Positions 31,275-39,096 of a stretch of DNA of 64,000 bases are shown in pieces. Position 1 is the first letter of the stretch. Each line of letters opens with the position of its first letter. Origin of the DNA: Entomohabitans teleogrylli (GTDB lineage Bacteria > Pseudomonadota > Gammaproteobacteria > Enterobacterales > Enterobacteriaceae); the NCBI RefSeq assembly GCF_001484765.1, contig NZ_LLXO01000018.1, forward strand, positions 51,033-115,032, written 5' to 3'. A program made the translations under genes and the position numbers. The notes beneath the pieces were generated by a model that was not told the origin of the DNA, ran no database searches, and saw only the letters and a program-made list of their open reading frames with translations.

Positions 31275-32729
31275 TTATTTTTCAAGCGGATAAATCGTTC
31301 CGGCATTCATAATGCCATGGGGATCAAACTGACGTTTCAGCCCTTCCATCAACCCCCATGCGCTACCGTGCTCATCTTTACTCCAGTGCACACGATGTTT
31401 GCCAATCCCATGGTGATGCACCATCGAACCGCCGAGGCGGATAGTCTCCTCGCAGATGATTTTGTTGAGCGGATTGTGGTACTTATCAATCTCCTCTTCC
31501 GGCTTACAGTCCACCACGTTGTAGTCGTAGACAAAGTACATATTGGTGCCGTTGATATAACTGTGTGATGAGTGCCCGCCAAGCATTGTGATATCGTCAG
31601 CGTGTGGGAATTCGCTGCGGATACGACGAATAACGTTTTCGTAGATCTGATGGATACAGCTCCAGTCGCCGGAAACCTCGGTGGTGAACCCCATATTACC
31701 GGTCTTCAGGATCTGCACGCGCTCAGCCGCCACTTTATCCGGCCCCCAGTTCAGATTGTTGAACCAGTTCTCGATAAGCTTGCTGTCCACGCGCCGGCAC
31801 TGTGGGTAGCGAGCAACAATGTCAGCAATGCCATCGCCGGTGGCGCGAGCAATACGCGGATTGCCCTCCGCCATAAAAATCAGCACACATTTACCGTCGG
31901 CAAAGTGGGTAAAATGTTGTGTTCCGTCCTCAGCGTCATACAGGCGGGCGATAGACGGGCGATACCCCTCTACCATCACCTCCCGCAGGATATCAAAGCC
32001 AGTTTTCATATCCTCAAGGATGTAGCCATAGAACAGGTTATTTTCCGGCATGAATTTAAAAATTTTCACCGTAACTTCCGTGATGTAGCACAGCGCCCCT
32101 TCATTGCCGATGATTATGTGCCGGATATCCGGCCCGGCGGCGCGACGCGGCACATTTTTAATCCGCGTTATCGTGCCATCCGGCAATACGGCTTCCAGAC
32201 CGACCACCATATCTTCGATGGCGCCATAGAGCGTGGAGAACTGACCAATACTGCGGGTCGCCACCAGCCCGCCCATCTGGGCCAGCGGTTTAGACTGCGG
32301 CGAATGACCCGTGGTATAGCCTTTGGCGCGCAGGGCGTTTTCCAGCACTTCCAGCGGCACACCGCACTGGGCGGTGGCCTGCATGTTTTCGATATCAATG
32401 CTGATGATTTGGTTCATCCCGGAACCGTCCAGTACCAGCGAATTCGCCAGCGCGGTTTCCAGCCCCCCCTCTGTCGCCGATGCGCCGGTGCGCGGCACGC
32501 CATTGATTTTGTGCTGGTTCATAAACGCCAGTACCCGGGATACCTGGTCGGTGGACTCCAGTTTCACGACCGCCGCCGGAATCGGTAGGGTATAGACCCC
32601 GTGGATATCAGCATATTTGCGAAAACGGTCAATACTGTTCTTTTTGAGAACCTGCTCATCCGTAATGACGCGCTGAGGACCGACAATCTGTTTTATATTT
32701 TCAACAATTGCTGCTCGGGATAAAGACAT
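31275..32729 (-). CDS. ygcU: FAD-linked oxidase YgcU (VAO family)
   Basis: 484 residues, the E. coli YgcU length. FAD-binding PCMH-type domain (about 40-220; VPRTGASATEGGLETAL, GHSPQSKPLAQMGGLVATRSIGQ) and a C-terminal FAD-oxidase domain ending GGSMVHHHGIGKHR and DPHGIMNAGTIYP. Similar to alkyldihydroxyacetone-phosphate synthase and glycolate or lactate dehydrogenases. Probably oxidises a hydroxy acid or polyol and feeds electrons to the ETF YgcQR (inference). It lies 50 bp downstream of ygcW. Confidence 0.9.
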   Translation of the reverse strand: MSLSRAAIVENIKQIVGPQRVITDEQVLKKNSIDRFRKYADIHGVYTLPIPAAVVKLESTDQVSRVLAFMNQHKINGVPRTGASATEGGLETALANSLVLDGSGMNQIISIDIENMQATAQCGVPLEVLENALRAKGYTTGHSPQSKPLAQMGGLVATRSIGQFSTLYGAIEDMVVGLEAVLPDGTITRIKNVPRRAAGPDIRHIIIGNEGALCYITEVTVKIFKFMPENNLFYGYILEDMKTGFDILREVMVEGYRPSIARLYDAEDGTQHFTHFADGKCVLIFMAEGNPRIARATGDGIADIVARYPQCRRVDSKLIENWFNNLNWGPDKVAAERVQILKTGNMGFTTEVSGDWSCIHQIYENVIRRIRSEFPHADDITMLGGHSSHSYINGTNMYFVYDYNVVDCKPEEEIDKYHNPLNKIICEETIRLGGSMVHHHGIGKHRVHWSKDEHGSAWGLMEGLKRQFDPHGIMNAGTIYPLEK

Positions 32730-32779
32730 ATTCTTTCCTTCCTGATAATCAATTTTTAAGAAACCACCAAAATAAAACG

Positions 32780-33565
32780 TTAACGTACCAGGTAACCACC
32801 ATCGACGACTAACAAATGGCCATTGACATAATCCGACGCGCGACTGGCAAGAAACACCATTGCTCCCATTAAATCCTGAGTATCTCCCCAGCGATTAGCC
32901 GGAATATGGTCAAGTACCCGCTGATTGGTTTGTGGATTACTGCGCGTGGCGATAGTAATATCTGTCGCATAATAACCCGGTGCAATACCATTGACCTGGA
33001 TATTATATTGACCTAATTCATCACAATAGGCTTTTGTAAAACCGGCCAGCGCATGTTTCGTCGCCGAATAAGCCGGCGACCACTGCCCACCTAAATAAGA
33101 GAATAATGAACAGATATTGATAATTTTTCCCTGTTTTTGCGGGATCATTATTTTTGCCGCTTCATAACTGAGTTCGAATGCCGCCGTCAGGTTAACATCA
33201 ATCATCGGATCCCAGTCGGCGCGGCCAAAATCCAGTACTTTATTCAGCTTACAGATCCCGGCATTGTTAACCAGAATATCCACCGCACCAAAACGCTGGC
33301 AGCAGGCAGTAATAATCTGATGCGGCGCGCCTTCTGCGGTGATATCAACCGGCACAAACTCGACCTCAACCCCCTGTTTTTCTATCAGTTTACGGGTTTC
33401 ACTATTATCTGTGGTTAAGTCAGGAATAAACAGATTGGCGCCCGCTTTCGCCAGCGCCATGGCAAACGCCTGCCCCAGCCCGCTATTACCGCCAGTCACA
33501 ATCGCGGTTTTGCCTTTCAGGGAAAAGAAATCCATTGAGAATGCGTTCAGTGACTCGATTGACAT
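32780..33565 (-). CDS. ygcW: Short-chain dehydrogenase YgcW
   Basis: 261 residues from the ATG at 33563-33565 (GGAG upstream), starting MSIESLNAFSMDFF as in E. coli; a longer frame upstream would run through the leader terminator. SDR features: TGGNSGLGQAF cofactor loop, VNNAGICKLNK, and the active-site Ser in ICSLFSYLG with YSATKHALAG (YxxxK). C-terminal HLLVVDGGYLV. First gene of ygcW-ygcU-ygcS-ygcR-ygcQ; its transcript begins with the antitermination leader described below. Confidence 0.92.
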   Translation of the reverse strand: MSIESLNAFSMDFFSLKGKTAIVTGGNSGLGQAFAMALAKAGANLFIPDLTTDNSETRKLIEKQGVEVEFVPVDITAEGAPHQIITACCQRFGAVDILVNNAGICKLNKVLDFGRADWDPMIDVNLTAAFELSYEAAKIMIPQKQGKIINICSLFSYLGGQWSPAYSATKHALAGFTKAYCDELGQYNIQVNGIAPGYYATDITIATRSNPQTNQRVLDHIPANRWGDTQDLMGAMVFLASRASDYVNGHLLVVDGGYLVR

Positions 33566-33590
33566 AATGTGTCTCCAAAATCCTTGAAAC

Positions 33591-33637
33591 AAAAAAAAGA
33601 AAGGTAACTTCCCCCAAAAGAGGGAAGTTACCTTTCT
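33591..33637 (-). terminator. Intrinsic terminator in the ygcW leader
   Basis: On the minus strand a perfect 16-bp stem (33637-33622 paired with 33613-33598; arm AGAAAGGTAACTTCCC) with an 8-nt loop runs directly into eight T (33598-33591). It ends 26 nt before the ygcW ATG, so it must be bypassed for the operon to be expressed. Its left arm overlaps the right half of the conserved hairpin at 33627-33653, so the two structures exclude each other. Confidence 0.88.
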
Positions 33638-33653
33638 CATGTTCTCTGGTAAC
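33627..33653 (-). promoter_or_regulatory. Antiterminator-type RNA hairpin, ygcW leader
   Basis: Minus strand: stem GTTACC / GGTAAC (6 bp, plus one more A-T pair outside) around the 15-nt loop AGAGAACATGAGAAA. The yqcE leader has the same element with a different but still paired stem, which is covariation. It begins at the predicted transcript start and overlaps the terminator arm at 33627-33637. Likely binding site for YgcP (inference). Confidence 0.8.
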
Positions 33654-33661
33654 TGATTTAA

Positions 33662-33667
33662 TTTTTA
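33662..33667 (-). promoter_or_regulatory. Predicted -10 of the ygcW operon
   Basis: TAAAAA on the minus strand, 41-42 bp geometry from the CRP site centre at 33696.5 to a start near 33655. No good -35 hexamer is needed if CRP activates from -41.5. Confidence 0.5.
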
Positions 33668-33688
33668 GCATAGCGACCAGCTATCTAA

Positions 33689-33704
33689 TGTGATGAATCT
33701 CACA
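33689..33704. promoter_or_regulatory. CRP site serving ygcW
   Basis: TGTGATGAATCTCACA: both half-sites TGTGA and TCACA are perfect with the 6-bp spacer. The centre is about 41.5 bp upstream of the predicted ygcW transcript start, a class II position. Confidence 0.85.
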
Positions 33705-33745
33705 GAGATTAATTTCCCTGTCCAGCGCCAGGAAATATGAAGAAG

Positions 33746-33761
33746 CGTGATAACACTCACA
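33746..33761. promoter_or_regulatory. CRP site serving yqcE
   Basis: CGTGATAACACTCACA: one mismatch to TGTGA-N6-TCACA. The centre (33753.5) is about 41.5 bp upstream of the predicted yqcE transcript start near 33795, mirroring the arrangement on the ygcW side. Confidence 0.75.
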
Positions 33762-33782
33762 CTCAAAAAGTTCCTGACATGT

Positions 33783-33788
33783 TATTTA
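33783..33788 (+). promoter_or_regulatory. Predicted -10 of the yqcE operon
   Basis: TATTTA on the plus strand, 6-7 nt before the predicted start at about 33795, which is the first base or two before the conserved leader hairpin. Confidence 0.5.
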
Positions 33789-33796
33789 TTTTAACC

Positions 33797-33823
33797 ATTA
33801 CTAGAGACCATGAGAAAAGTAAT
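33797..33823 (+). promoter_or_regulatory. Antiterminator-type RNA hairpin, yqcE leader
   Basis: Stem ATTACT / AGTAAT (6 bp) around the 15-nt loop AGAGACCATGAGAAA, differing from the ygcW loop by one base. Two stem pairs differ from the ygcW copy (G-C to A-T at the base and C-G to T-A next to the loop), both with pairing kept. Its right half (33812-33823) is also the left arm of the terminator. Confidence 0.8.
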
Positions 33824-33859
33824 CCACCTGAAAGGGCGGTTTACTTTTCTCTTTTTTTT
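33812..33859 (+). terminator. Intrinsic terminator in the yqcE leader
   Basis: Stem GAGAAAAGTAA / TTACTTTTCTC (11 bp, 33812-33822 with 33841-33851), extended after one T-T mismatch by CC / GG, followed by eight T (33852-33859). It ends 24 nt before the yqcE ATG. Confidence 0.85.
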
Positions 33860-33883
33860 GTCTGTAAAAAATGAGAGTCCGAT

Positions 33884-35173
33884 ATGCAACTATCCTCATA
33901 TCGTCGTTGGATAACACTCGCCATTATCAGTTTTAGCGGCGGCGTCAGTTTTGATCTGGCCTATTTACGCTATATCTACCAAATCCCCATGGCAAAATTT
34001 ATGGGATTCAGTAATACCGAAATTGGTTTAATCATGAGCACATTCGGGATTACCGCCATTATTTTATATGCGCCAAGCGGCGTTATTGCCGACAAATTCT
34101 CGCATCGCAAAATGATTACCTCCGCGATGATTATCACCGGTCTGCTTGGTTTTGTGATGGCGACCTATCCACCGCTATGGATCATGCTGGCGATTCAGGT
34201 GGCCTTCGCGATCACCACGATTCTGATGCTCTGGTCGGTATCCATTAAGGCCGCCTCATTGCTGGGCGATCACAGCGAACAAGGGAAAATCATGGGCTGG
34301 ATGGAAGGATTACGCGGCGTTGGGGTCATGTCGCTTGCCGTCTTCACCATGTGGATTTTCTCCCGCTTCGCTGCCGATGATGCCAACAGCCTGAAAGCCG
34401 TTATTGTGATCTACAGCGTGGTGTATATCCTGCTGGGGATTCTGTGCTGGTTCTTCGTCAGCGACGGCAATTCTAACGCAGCCACCCCCGCAGAAGAGAA
34501 AAAATCCTTTCAGCTCAGCGATATCTTCGCAGTGCTGCGTATCAGCACCACCTGGTATTGCAGCATGGTGATTTTTGGCGTCTTTACTATCTATGCCATC
34601 CTCAGCTATTCCACCAACTACCTCACCGAAATGTATGGCATGTCGCTGGTCGCAGCCAGTTATATGGGGATTGTCATCAACAAGATTTTCCGCGCTATTT
34701 GCGGTCCCCTGGGCGGCATCATCACGACTTACAGCAGAATTACGTCGCCGACGCGGGTGATTCAGATCCTGTCGGTAATTGGCTCCATGGCGCTAATCGC
34801 ACTACTCATCACCAACTCGAATCCACAGTCGGTCGTCCTGGGGATCGGCCTGATTCTCCTGCTGGGATTTACCTGCTATGCCTCTCGCGGGCTCTACTGG
34901 GCCTGCCCCGGCGAGGCCAGGACTCCCTCTTACATCATGGGGACCACCGTGGGCATCTGCTCAGTAATTGGTTTTCTGCCCGACGTTTTTGTCTACCCGA
35001 TTGTCGGTTACTGGCAGGACACGCTCCCCGCGGCTGAAGCCTATCGCAATATGTGGCTGATGGGCCTGGCGGCGCTCGGCATGGTGATCCTGTTCACCCT
35101 GTTACTCTTTCGCAAGATACGTTCTACAACACAACAGATAACCTCACTGCCCACAGAAATCTCCGGCGAGTGA
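33884..35173 (+). CDS. yqcE: MFS transporter YqcE
   Basis: 429 residues, about 12 membrane segments, major facilitator. The loop 2-3 motif APSGVIADKFSHRKM is visible. GAGAG sits 8 nt before the ATG. First gene of yqcE-ygcE, next to a sugar kinase, so probably imports the kinase substrate (inference). Its expression must pass the leader terminator described above. Confidence 0.9.
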   Translation: MQLSSYRRWITLAIISFSGGVSFDLAYLRYIYQIPMAKFMGFSNTEIGLIMSTFGITAIILYAPSGVIADKFSHRKMITSAMIITGLLGFVMATYPPLWIMLAIQVAFAITTILMLWSVSIKAASLLGDHSEQGKIMGWMEGLRGVGVMSLAVFTMWIFSRFAADDANSLKAVIVIYSVVYILLGILCWFFVSDGNSNAATPAEEKKSFQLSDIFAVLRISTTWYCSMVIFGVFTIYAILSYSTNYLTEMYGMSLVAASYMGIVINKIFRAICGPLGGIITTYSRITSPTRVIQILSVIGSMALIALLITNSNPQSVVLGIGLILLLGFTCYASRGLYWACPGEARTPSYIMGTTVGICSVIGFLPDVFVYPIVGYWQDTLPAAEAYRNMWLMGLAALGMVILFTLLLFRKIRSTTQQITSLPTEISGE

Positions 35174-35199
35174 AGACAAAAAATGAAAGGAGAAGGACT

Positions 35200-36678
35200 A
35201 TGTCGATGAAGTACATCATAGGAATCGATGGCGGGAGCCAAAGCACTAAAGTCGTGATGTACGACCTGGCCGGGAATATCATTTGCGAAGGCAAAGGTCT
35301 GCTGCAGCCGATGCATGCCCCCGATGCAGATACCGCAGAACATCCTGACGACGATTTATGGACCTCGTTATGCCAGGCAGGCCTGGACCTGATGCGCCAG
35401 TTTAGCGGCAGGGCGGAAGATATTATCGGCATTGGCCTTGGCTCAATTCGCTGCTGTCGCGCCTTATTAAAAGCCGACGGAACGCCCGCGGCGCCTCTGA
35501 TCAGCTGGCAGGATGCCCGCGTCACCCGGCCCTATGAACATACTAATCCCGAGGTTGCCTGGGTCACCTCATTTTCCGGGTATTTGTCGCACCGCTTAAC
35601 CGGCGAGTTTAAAGACAATATCGCCAACTATTTTGGCCAGTGGCCGGTGGACTATAAAACCTGGACATGGAGTGAAGACGCGGCCGTCATCAACAAATTT
35701 AATATTCCACGCCGGATGCTATTTGATGTGCAAATGCCGGGTAGCGTATTGGGATACATTACCAGGGGCGCCGCACAGGCCACCGGTTTTCCGGCAGGTA
35801 TCCCCGTGGTATGTACCACCAGCGATAAGCCGGTTGAGGCCCTTGGCGCCGGCCTGCTGGATGATGAAACGGCGGTGATCTCTCTTGGAACCTACATCGC
35901 GCTGATGATGAATGGCAAAACGTTGCCCAAAGATCCCACCTGGTACTGGCCGATAATGTCATCAATACCCGAAACGCTGCTGTATGAAGGCTACGGGATC
36001 CGTAAAGGGATGTGGACCGTCAGTTGGCTGCGCGACATGCTCGGCGACTCCCTGATTCAGGAGGCAAAAACGCAGGAGCTTTCACCAGAAGATTTATTAA
36101 ACCAAAAAGCCTCCGCAGTTCCCCCCGGCTGCGACGGGCTAATGACCGTTCTGGACTGGCTGACCAATCCCTGGGAACCTTTCAAACGGGGAATCATGAT
36201 TGGCTTCAACGCCAGTATGGATTACGCGTGGATTTACCGCTCTATTCTGGAAAGCATCGCGCTGACCCTGAAAAATAACTACGACAATATGAGCCGCGAA
36301 ATCAATCGCCCGGCACAGCAGATAATCATTACCGGCGGCGGTTCAAACAGCGATCTGTTTATGCAGATCTTTGCCGATGTTTTCAATCTTCCCGCAAGGC
36401 GCAATAAAATTAATGGCTGCGCCAGTCTGGGGGCGGCCATCAACACGGCGGTGTGCCTGGGCCTGTATCCTTGTTATCAAACGGCCATTGAAAATATGGT
36501 CCAGATAAAAGATGTGTTCATGCCGATTGAAGAAAACGCTGCGCGCTACGATGCCCTGAACAAGGGTATTTTCAGAGAATTAACCACCCATACCGATGTG
36601 ATATTGAAAAAATCCTGGGAAGTGTTTCACGGCGACCTGAACCAGGTGGAGGCTATTCAGAGCTGGTCAAACGCCTGA
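35200..36678 (+). CDS. ygcE: FGGY-family sugar/polyol kinase YgcE
   Basis: 492 residues from the ATG at 35200 (AAAGGAGAAGG upstream), the E. coli YgcE length; a longer frame would overlap yqcE. Kinase phosphate-1 motif YIIGIDGGSQSTKVVMYD at the N-terminus; catalytic-Asp region ISWQDARV; the adenosine/FGGY signature near IIITGGGSNSDLFMQIFADVFNLP. Likely phosphorylates a polyol or ketose; its product is a plausible ligand for YgcP, since GlpP proteins sense a sugar phosphate (inference). Confidence 0.9.
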   Translation: MSMKYIIGIDGGSQSTKVVMYDLAGNIICEGKGLLQPMHAPDADTAEHPDDDLWTSLCQAGLDLMRQFSGRAEDIIGIGLGSIRCCRALLKADGTPAAPLISWQDARVTRPYEHTNPEVAWVTSFSGYLSHRLTGEFKDNIANYFGQWPVDYKTWTWSEDAAVINKFNIPRRMLFDVQMPGSVLGYITRGAAQATGFPAGIPVVCTTSDKPVEALGAGLLDDETAVISLGTYIALMMNGKTLPKDPTWYWPIMSSIPETLLYEGYGIRKGMWTVSWLRDMLGDSLIQEAKTQELSPEDLLNQKASAVPPGCDGLMTVLDWLTNPWEPFKRGIMIGFNASMDYAWIYRSILESIALTLKNNYDNMSREINRPAQQIIITGGGSNSDLFMQIFADVFNLPARRNKINGCASLGAAINTAVCLGLYPCYQTAIENMVQIKDVFMPIEENAARYDALNKGIFRELTTHTDVILKKSWEVFHGDLNQVEAIQSWSNA

Positions 36679-36693
36679 CGGAAAGCTTTACTG

Positions 36694-36720
36694 TGCCGGG
36701 TGGCTACTTTCCACCCGGCA
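36694..36720. terminator. Hairpin between convergent ygcE and queE
   Basis: A 10-bp perfect stem TGCCGGGTGG / CCACCCGGCA with a 7-nt loop lies in the 53-bp gap. There is no clear T-tract on either side; probably a bidirectional weak terminator. Confidence 0.45.
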
Positions 36721-36731
36721 ATCATGATGAC

Positions 36732-37403
36732 TCAGGCAATATTCAGGTACTTATGGGTCTGCACCGAAAGCCGCCAGTTGCGGGCGATACAGGTGTCGAT
36801 ACACAGCCGGGTGGCATCTTCTTTCTGGCTAATCGGCTGCAGGGCAATCACCCGCTGTTTATCATCGTTGAGGGTCGCCAGCAGTTCATCCAGCGCTTCG
36901 ATATCCCGCACGCGTCCAACCGGATGTTTGATCTCATCGGCCCGCGCCAGCGCCTGAGACAGTACGCCATACCCTCCGCGCATATTCACTTTGGGCGAAA
37001 CGGTGACCCAGGTTCCGGTGGTACAGCGCACCTCATGGGTGCCGCTGGTCTCTATCTGGCAACTGAATCTCTGACTTTCCAGTAGCGATGTCAGCGGCAG
37101 CAGGTCATGAATACAGGGCTCGCCGCCGGTGATCACCACATGGCGCGCGCTGTAGTCCTGGCGCTGAATCGCCGCCAGCAGATCTTCCGCTGCGGCGCTA
37201 CCCCATTTGTCGCTCTCTTTGGTTTTCGCCAGTACAGAAAACAGCGAAACCTCCCGATCGGCGAGCTGCTCCCAGGTGTGTTTGGTATCACACCAGGCAC
37301 AACCTACCGGGCACCCCTGCAGACGAATAAAAATAGCGGGAACCCCGGTAAAGTACCCCTCCCCCTGGAGGGTCTGGAACATCTCGTTAATCGGATACTG
37401 CAT
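36732..37403 (-). CDS. queE: 7-carboxy-7-deazaguanine synthase QueE
   Basis: Radical SAM enzyme that turns 6-carboxytetrahydropterin (the QueD product) into 7-carboxy-7-deazaguanine for queuosine. 223 residues from the ATG at 37401-37403, the E. coli length. The cluster cysteines are C31, C35 and C38 in GCPVGCAWCDTKHTW, and the SAM-binding GGEPCIHD follows. In E. coli QueE also blocks division when overproduced. Confidence 0.95.
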   Translation of the reverse strand: MQYPINEMFQTLQGEGYFTGVPAIFIRLQGCPVGCAWCDTKHTWEQLADREVSLFSVLAKTKESDKWGSAAAEDLLAAIQRQDYSARHVVITGGEPCIHDLLPLTSLLESQRFSCQIETSGTHEVRCTTGTWVTVSPKVNMRGGYGVLSQALARADEIKHPVGRVRDIEALDELLATLNDDKQRVIALQPISQKEDATRLCIDTCIARNWRLSVQTHKYLNIA

Positions 37404-37584
37404 TATTGACCTGACCAATCGTTAAAAAACTAATTATCGCAGATCCGTCTGACCGGGTCATGCTCCATTTGAGCGCCTACGCGCCGCAACCGCCCCATCG
37501 GCAAATTGTTATCGCCCGGACCGGCAGTTATTGCATACAATAGCGACGAGAAACGCTGCAAAGCGCCATGAAAAGGACTTCCTG

Positions 37585-38172
37585 ATGCATAAGTATTTGT
37601 TAATTTTTCTGCTGATGTTTAACCTCAGCGGCTGCGGCTACAACGACATCCAGTCCCAGGATGAAAAAGTCACCTCAAGCTGGTCCGAAGTCATGAACCA
37701 GTACCAACGGCGCGCCGATCTGGTGCCTAACCTGGTCGCGGCCATCAAAGGCTATACCGCCCACGAAAAAGATCTGCTCGAAGCGGTTACCGTGGCGCGC
37801 AGCCAGGCTAATCAGGCTTCGGCTGCGGTAAAAAACGCGCCGGATGATGCACAAAAAATCCACCAGTGGCAAACCGCCCAGGCCGGGCTTACTCATGCTA
37901 TCGGGCAGATCAGAATCGTCAGCGAGCGCTATCCGGAGCTGAAATCCCACGCCCTGTATCAGGATTTAATGACCCAACTGGAAGGCACCGAAAACCGGAT
38001 TGCCGTCGCCCGGGGCCGTTATATCAAGGCTATCGAACAGTACAACACCACCATTCGCCAGTTCCCGGCGGTTCTGACGGCCAAAGTGATGGATTATCAG
38101 CCCAAAACTAACTACCTCCCGGATGATGCTGCGGCAGTGACTAAAGCCCCGGTGGTCGATTTCAGCCAGTAG
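37585..38172 (+). CDS. LemA-family lipoprotein
   Basis: 195 residues. Seen: a lipoprotein signal (MHKYLLIFLLMFNLSGC, Cys17) and then the LemA helical domain, with VTSSWSEVMNQYQRRADLVP and NLVAAIKGYTAHEKDLLEAV followed by the YNTTIRQFP motif near the end. AAAAGGACT precedes the ATG. It is followed 28 bp later by two TPM-domain genes; LemA-TPM pairs are common in bacteria, with a suggested envelope role. E. coli K-12 has no lemA at this position as far as I recall. Confidence 0.88.
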   Translation: MHKYLLIFLLMFNLSGCGYNDIQSQDEKVTSSWSEVMNQYQRRADLVPNLVAAIKGYTAHEKDLLEAVTVARSQANQASAAVKNAPDDAQKIHQWQTAQAGLTHAIGQIRIVSERYPELKSHALYQDLMTQLEGTENRIAVARGRYIKAIEQYNTTIRQFPAVLTAKVMDYQPKTNYLPDDAAAVTKAPVVDFSQ

Positions 38173-38200
38173 CGCCGGGATTGCCGATAAGGACATCGCA

Positions 38201-39073
38201 ATGCGTATTATGCTTTTACTGCTAGCCCTGTGCGGTTTTCAGGCCTGCGCCGCCGCAGTTGCCGTGCCGGAATTACGTCACCAGCTCACTGATACCAGCG
38301 GCCTGCTGAGCGCGGAGGAAAAAGCCGCGCTCAGCCAACGCCTGGCCGCGCTGGCCCAACAGAGCCAGGCGCAGGTCGCGGTGCTGGTGGTGCCGACCAG
38401 CGGCGATGAGTCGATTGAGCAATATGCCACCCGGGTATTCGACCACTGGAAACTGGGCGACGCCCAACGCAATGATGGCGTTCTGTTACTGGTCGCCTGG
38501 CAGGATCGGGCGGTACGTATCGAAGTGGGCTACGGTCTGGAGGGCACTATCACCGACGCTCAGGCCGGACGGATCATTCGCGAGTCCATCATCCCCGCGT
38601 TTAAGCAAAACGCACTGGCCCGGGGGTTAACCCAGGGCGTGGAGCAGCTCGGCGCCCTTCTGGCGCCGGAAGCCTATCCTGCGGCGCAATTCCCGACGGC
38701 GAACGGCGGCCCAACCGACGCCGACCGCGCTTTTGCTTTCATATGGCTGGCGTGTCTGTGGATACTGCCCCGCAGTCTGTTCCGCAACAGCAACCTGGCG
38801 ATGCGCGGTCTGAAAAGCGGATTGAGTATTACCGCGATCTGCTACGTCTACTCACTGTTTTTCTACCCGGAAACCTATCCTGTGGGCGGCCTGATCGCCA
38901 TCGCGGTTATTAGCGCGGCGGCGATCATCCTCATCACCCTGGCGGCGAAGTTGCTGCGGTTTTTCGGTTTTCGCAGCCGCGGCGGCTCGGGTAGTAGCGG
39001 CGGAAGCTCCGGCGGTGGTTTTCGCGGCGGCGGCGGTTCCAGCGGCGGGGGCGGCGCTTCCGGGCGTTGGTAA
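38201..39073 (+). CDS. TPM-domain membrane protein, YgcG-like copy 1
   Basis: 290 residues. Signal peptide (MRIMLLLLALCGFQACAAA), TPM domain (about 30-165; DTSGLLSAEEKAALSQRLAAL, RVFDHWKLGDAQRNDGVLLL, VGYGLEGTITDAQAG), membrane segments at about 178-190, 205-224 and 228-248, and a Gly/Ser-rich tail ending GGGGASGRW. The domain core is nearly identical to the next gene (same VGYGLEG and WKLGDAQRNDGVLLLVAWQD), so the pair is a tandem duplication. Confidence 0.88.
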   Translation: MRIMLLLLALCGFQACAAAVAVPELRHQLTDTSGLLSAEEKAALSQRLAALAQQSQAQVAVLVVPTSGDESIEQYATRVFDHWKLGDAQRNDGVLLLVAWQDRAVRIEVGYGLEGTITDAQAGRIIRESIIPAFKQNALARGLTQGVEQLGALLAPEAYPAAQFPTANGGPTDADRAFAFIWLACLWILPRSLFRNSNLAMRGLKSGLSITAICYVYSLFFYPETYPVGGLIAIAVISAAAIILITLAAKLLRFFGFRSRGGSGSSGGSSGGGFRGGGGSSGGGGASGRW

Positions 39074-39096
39074 GGAATGAACAGAATGGAGGCCAG

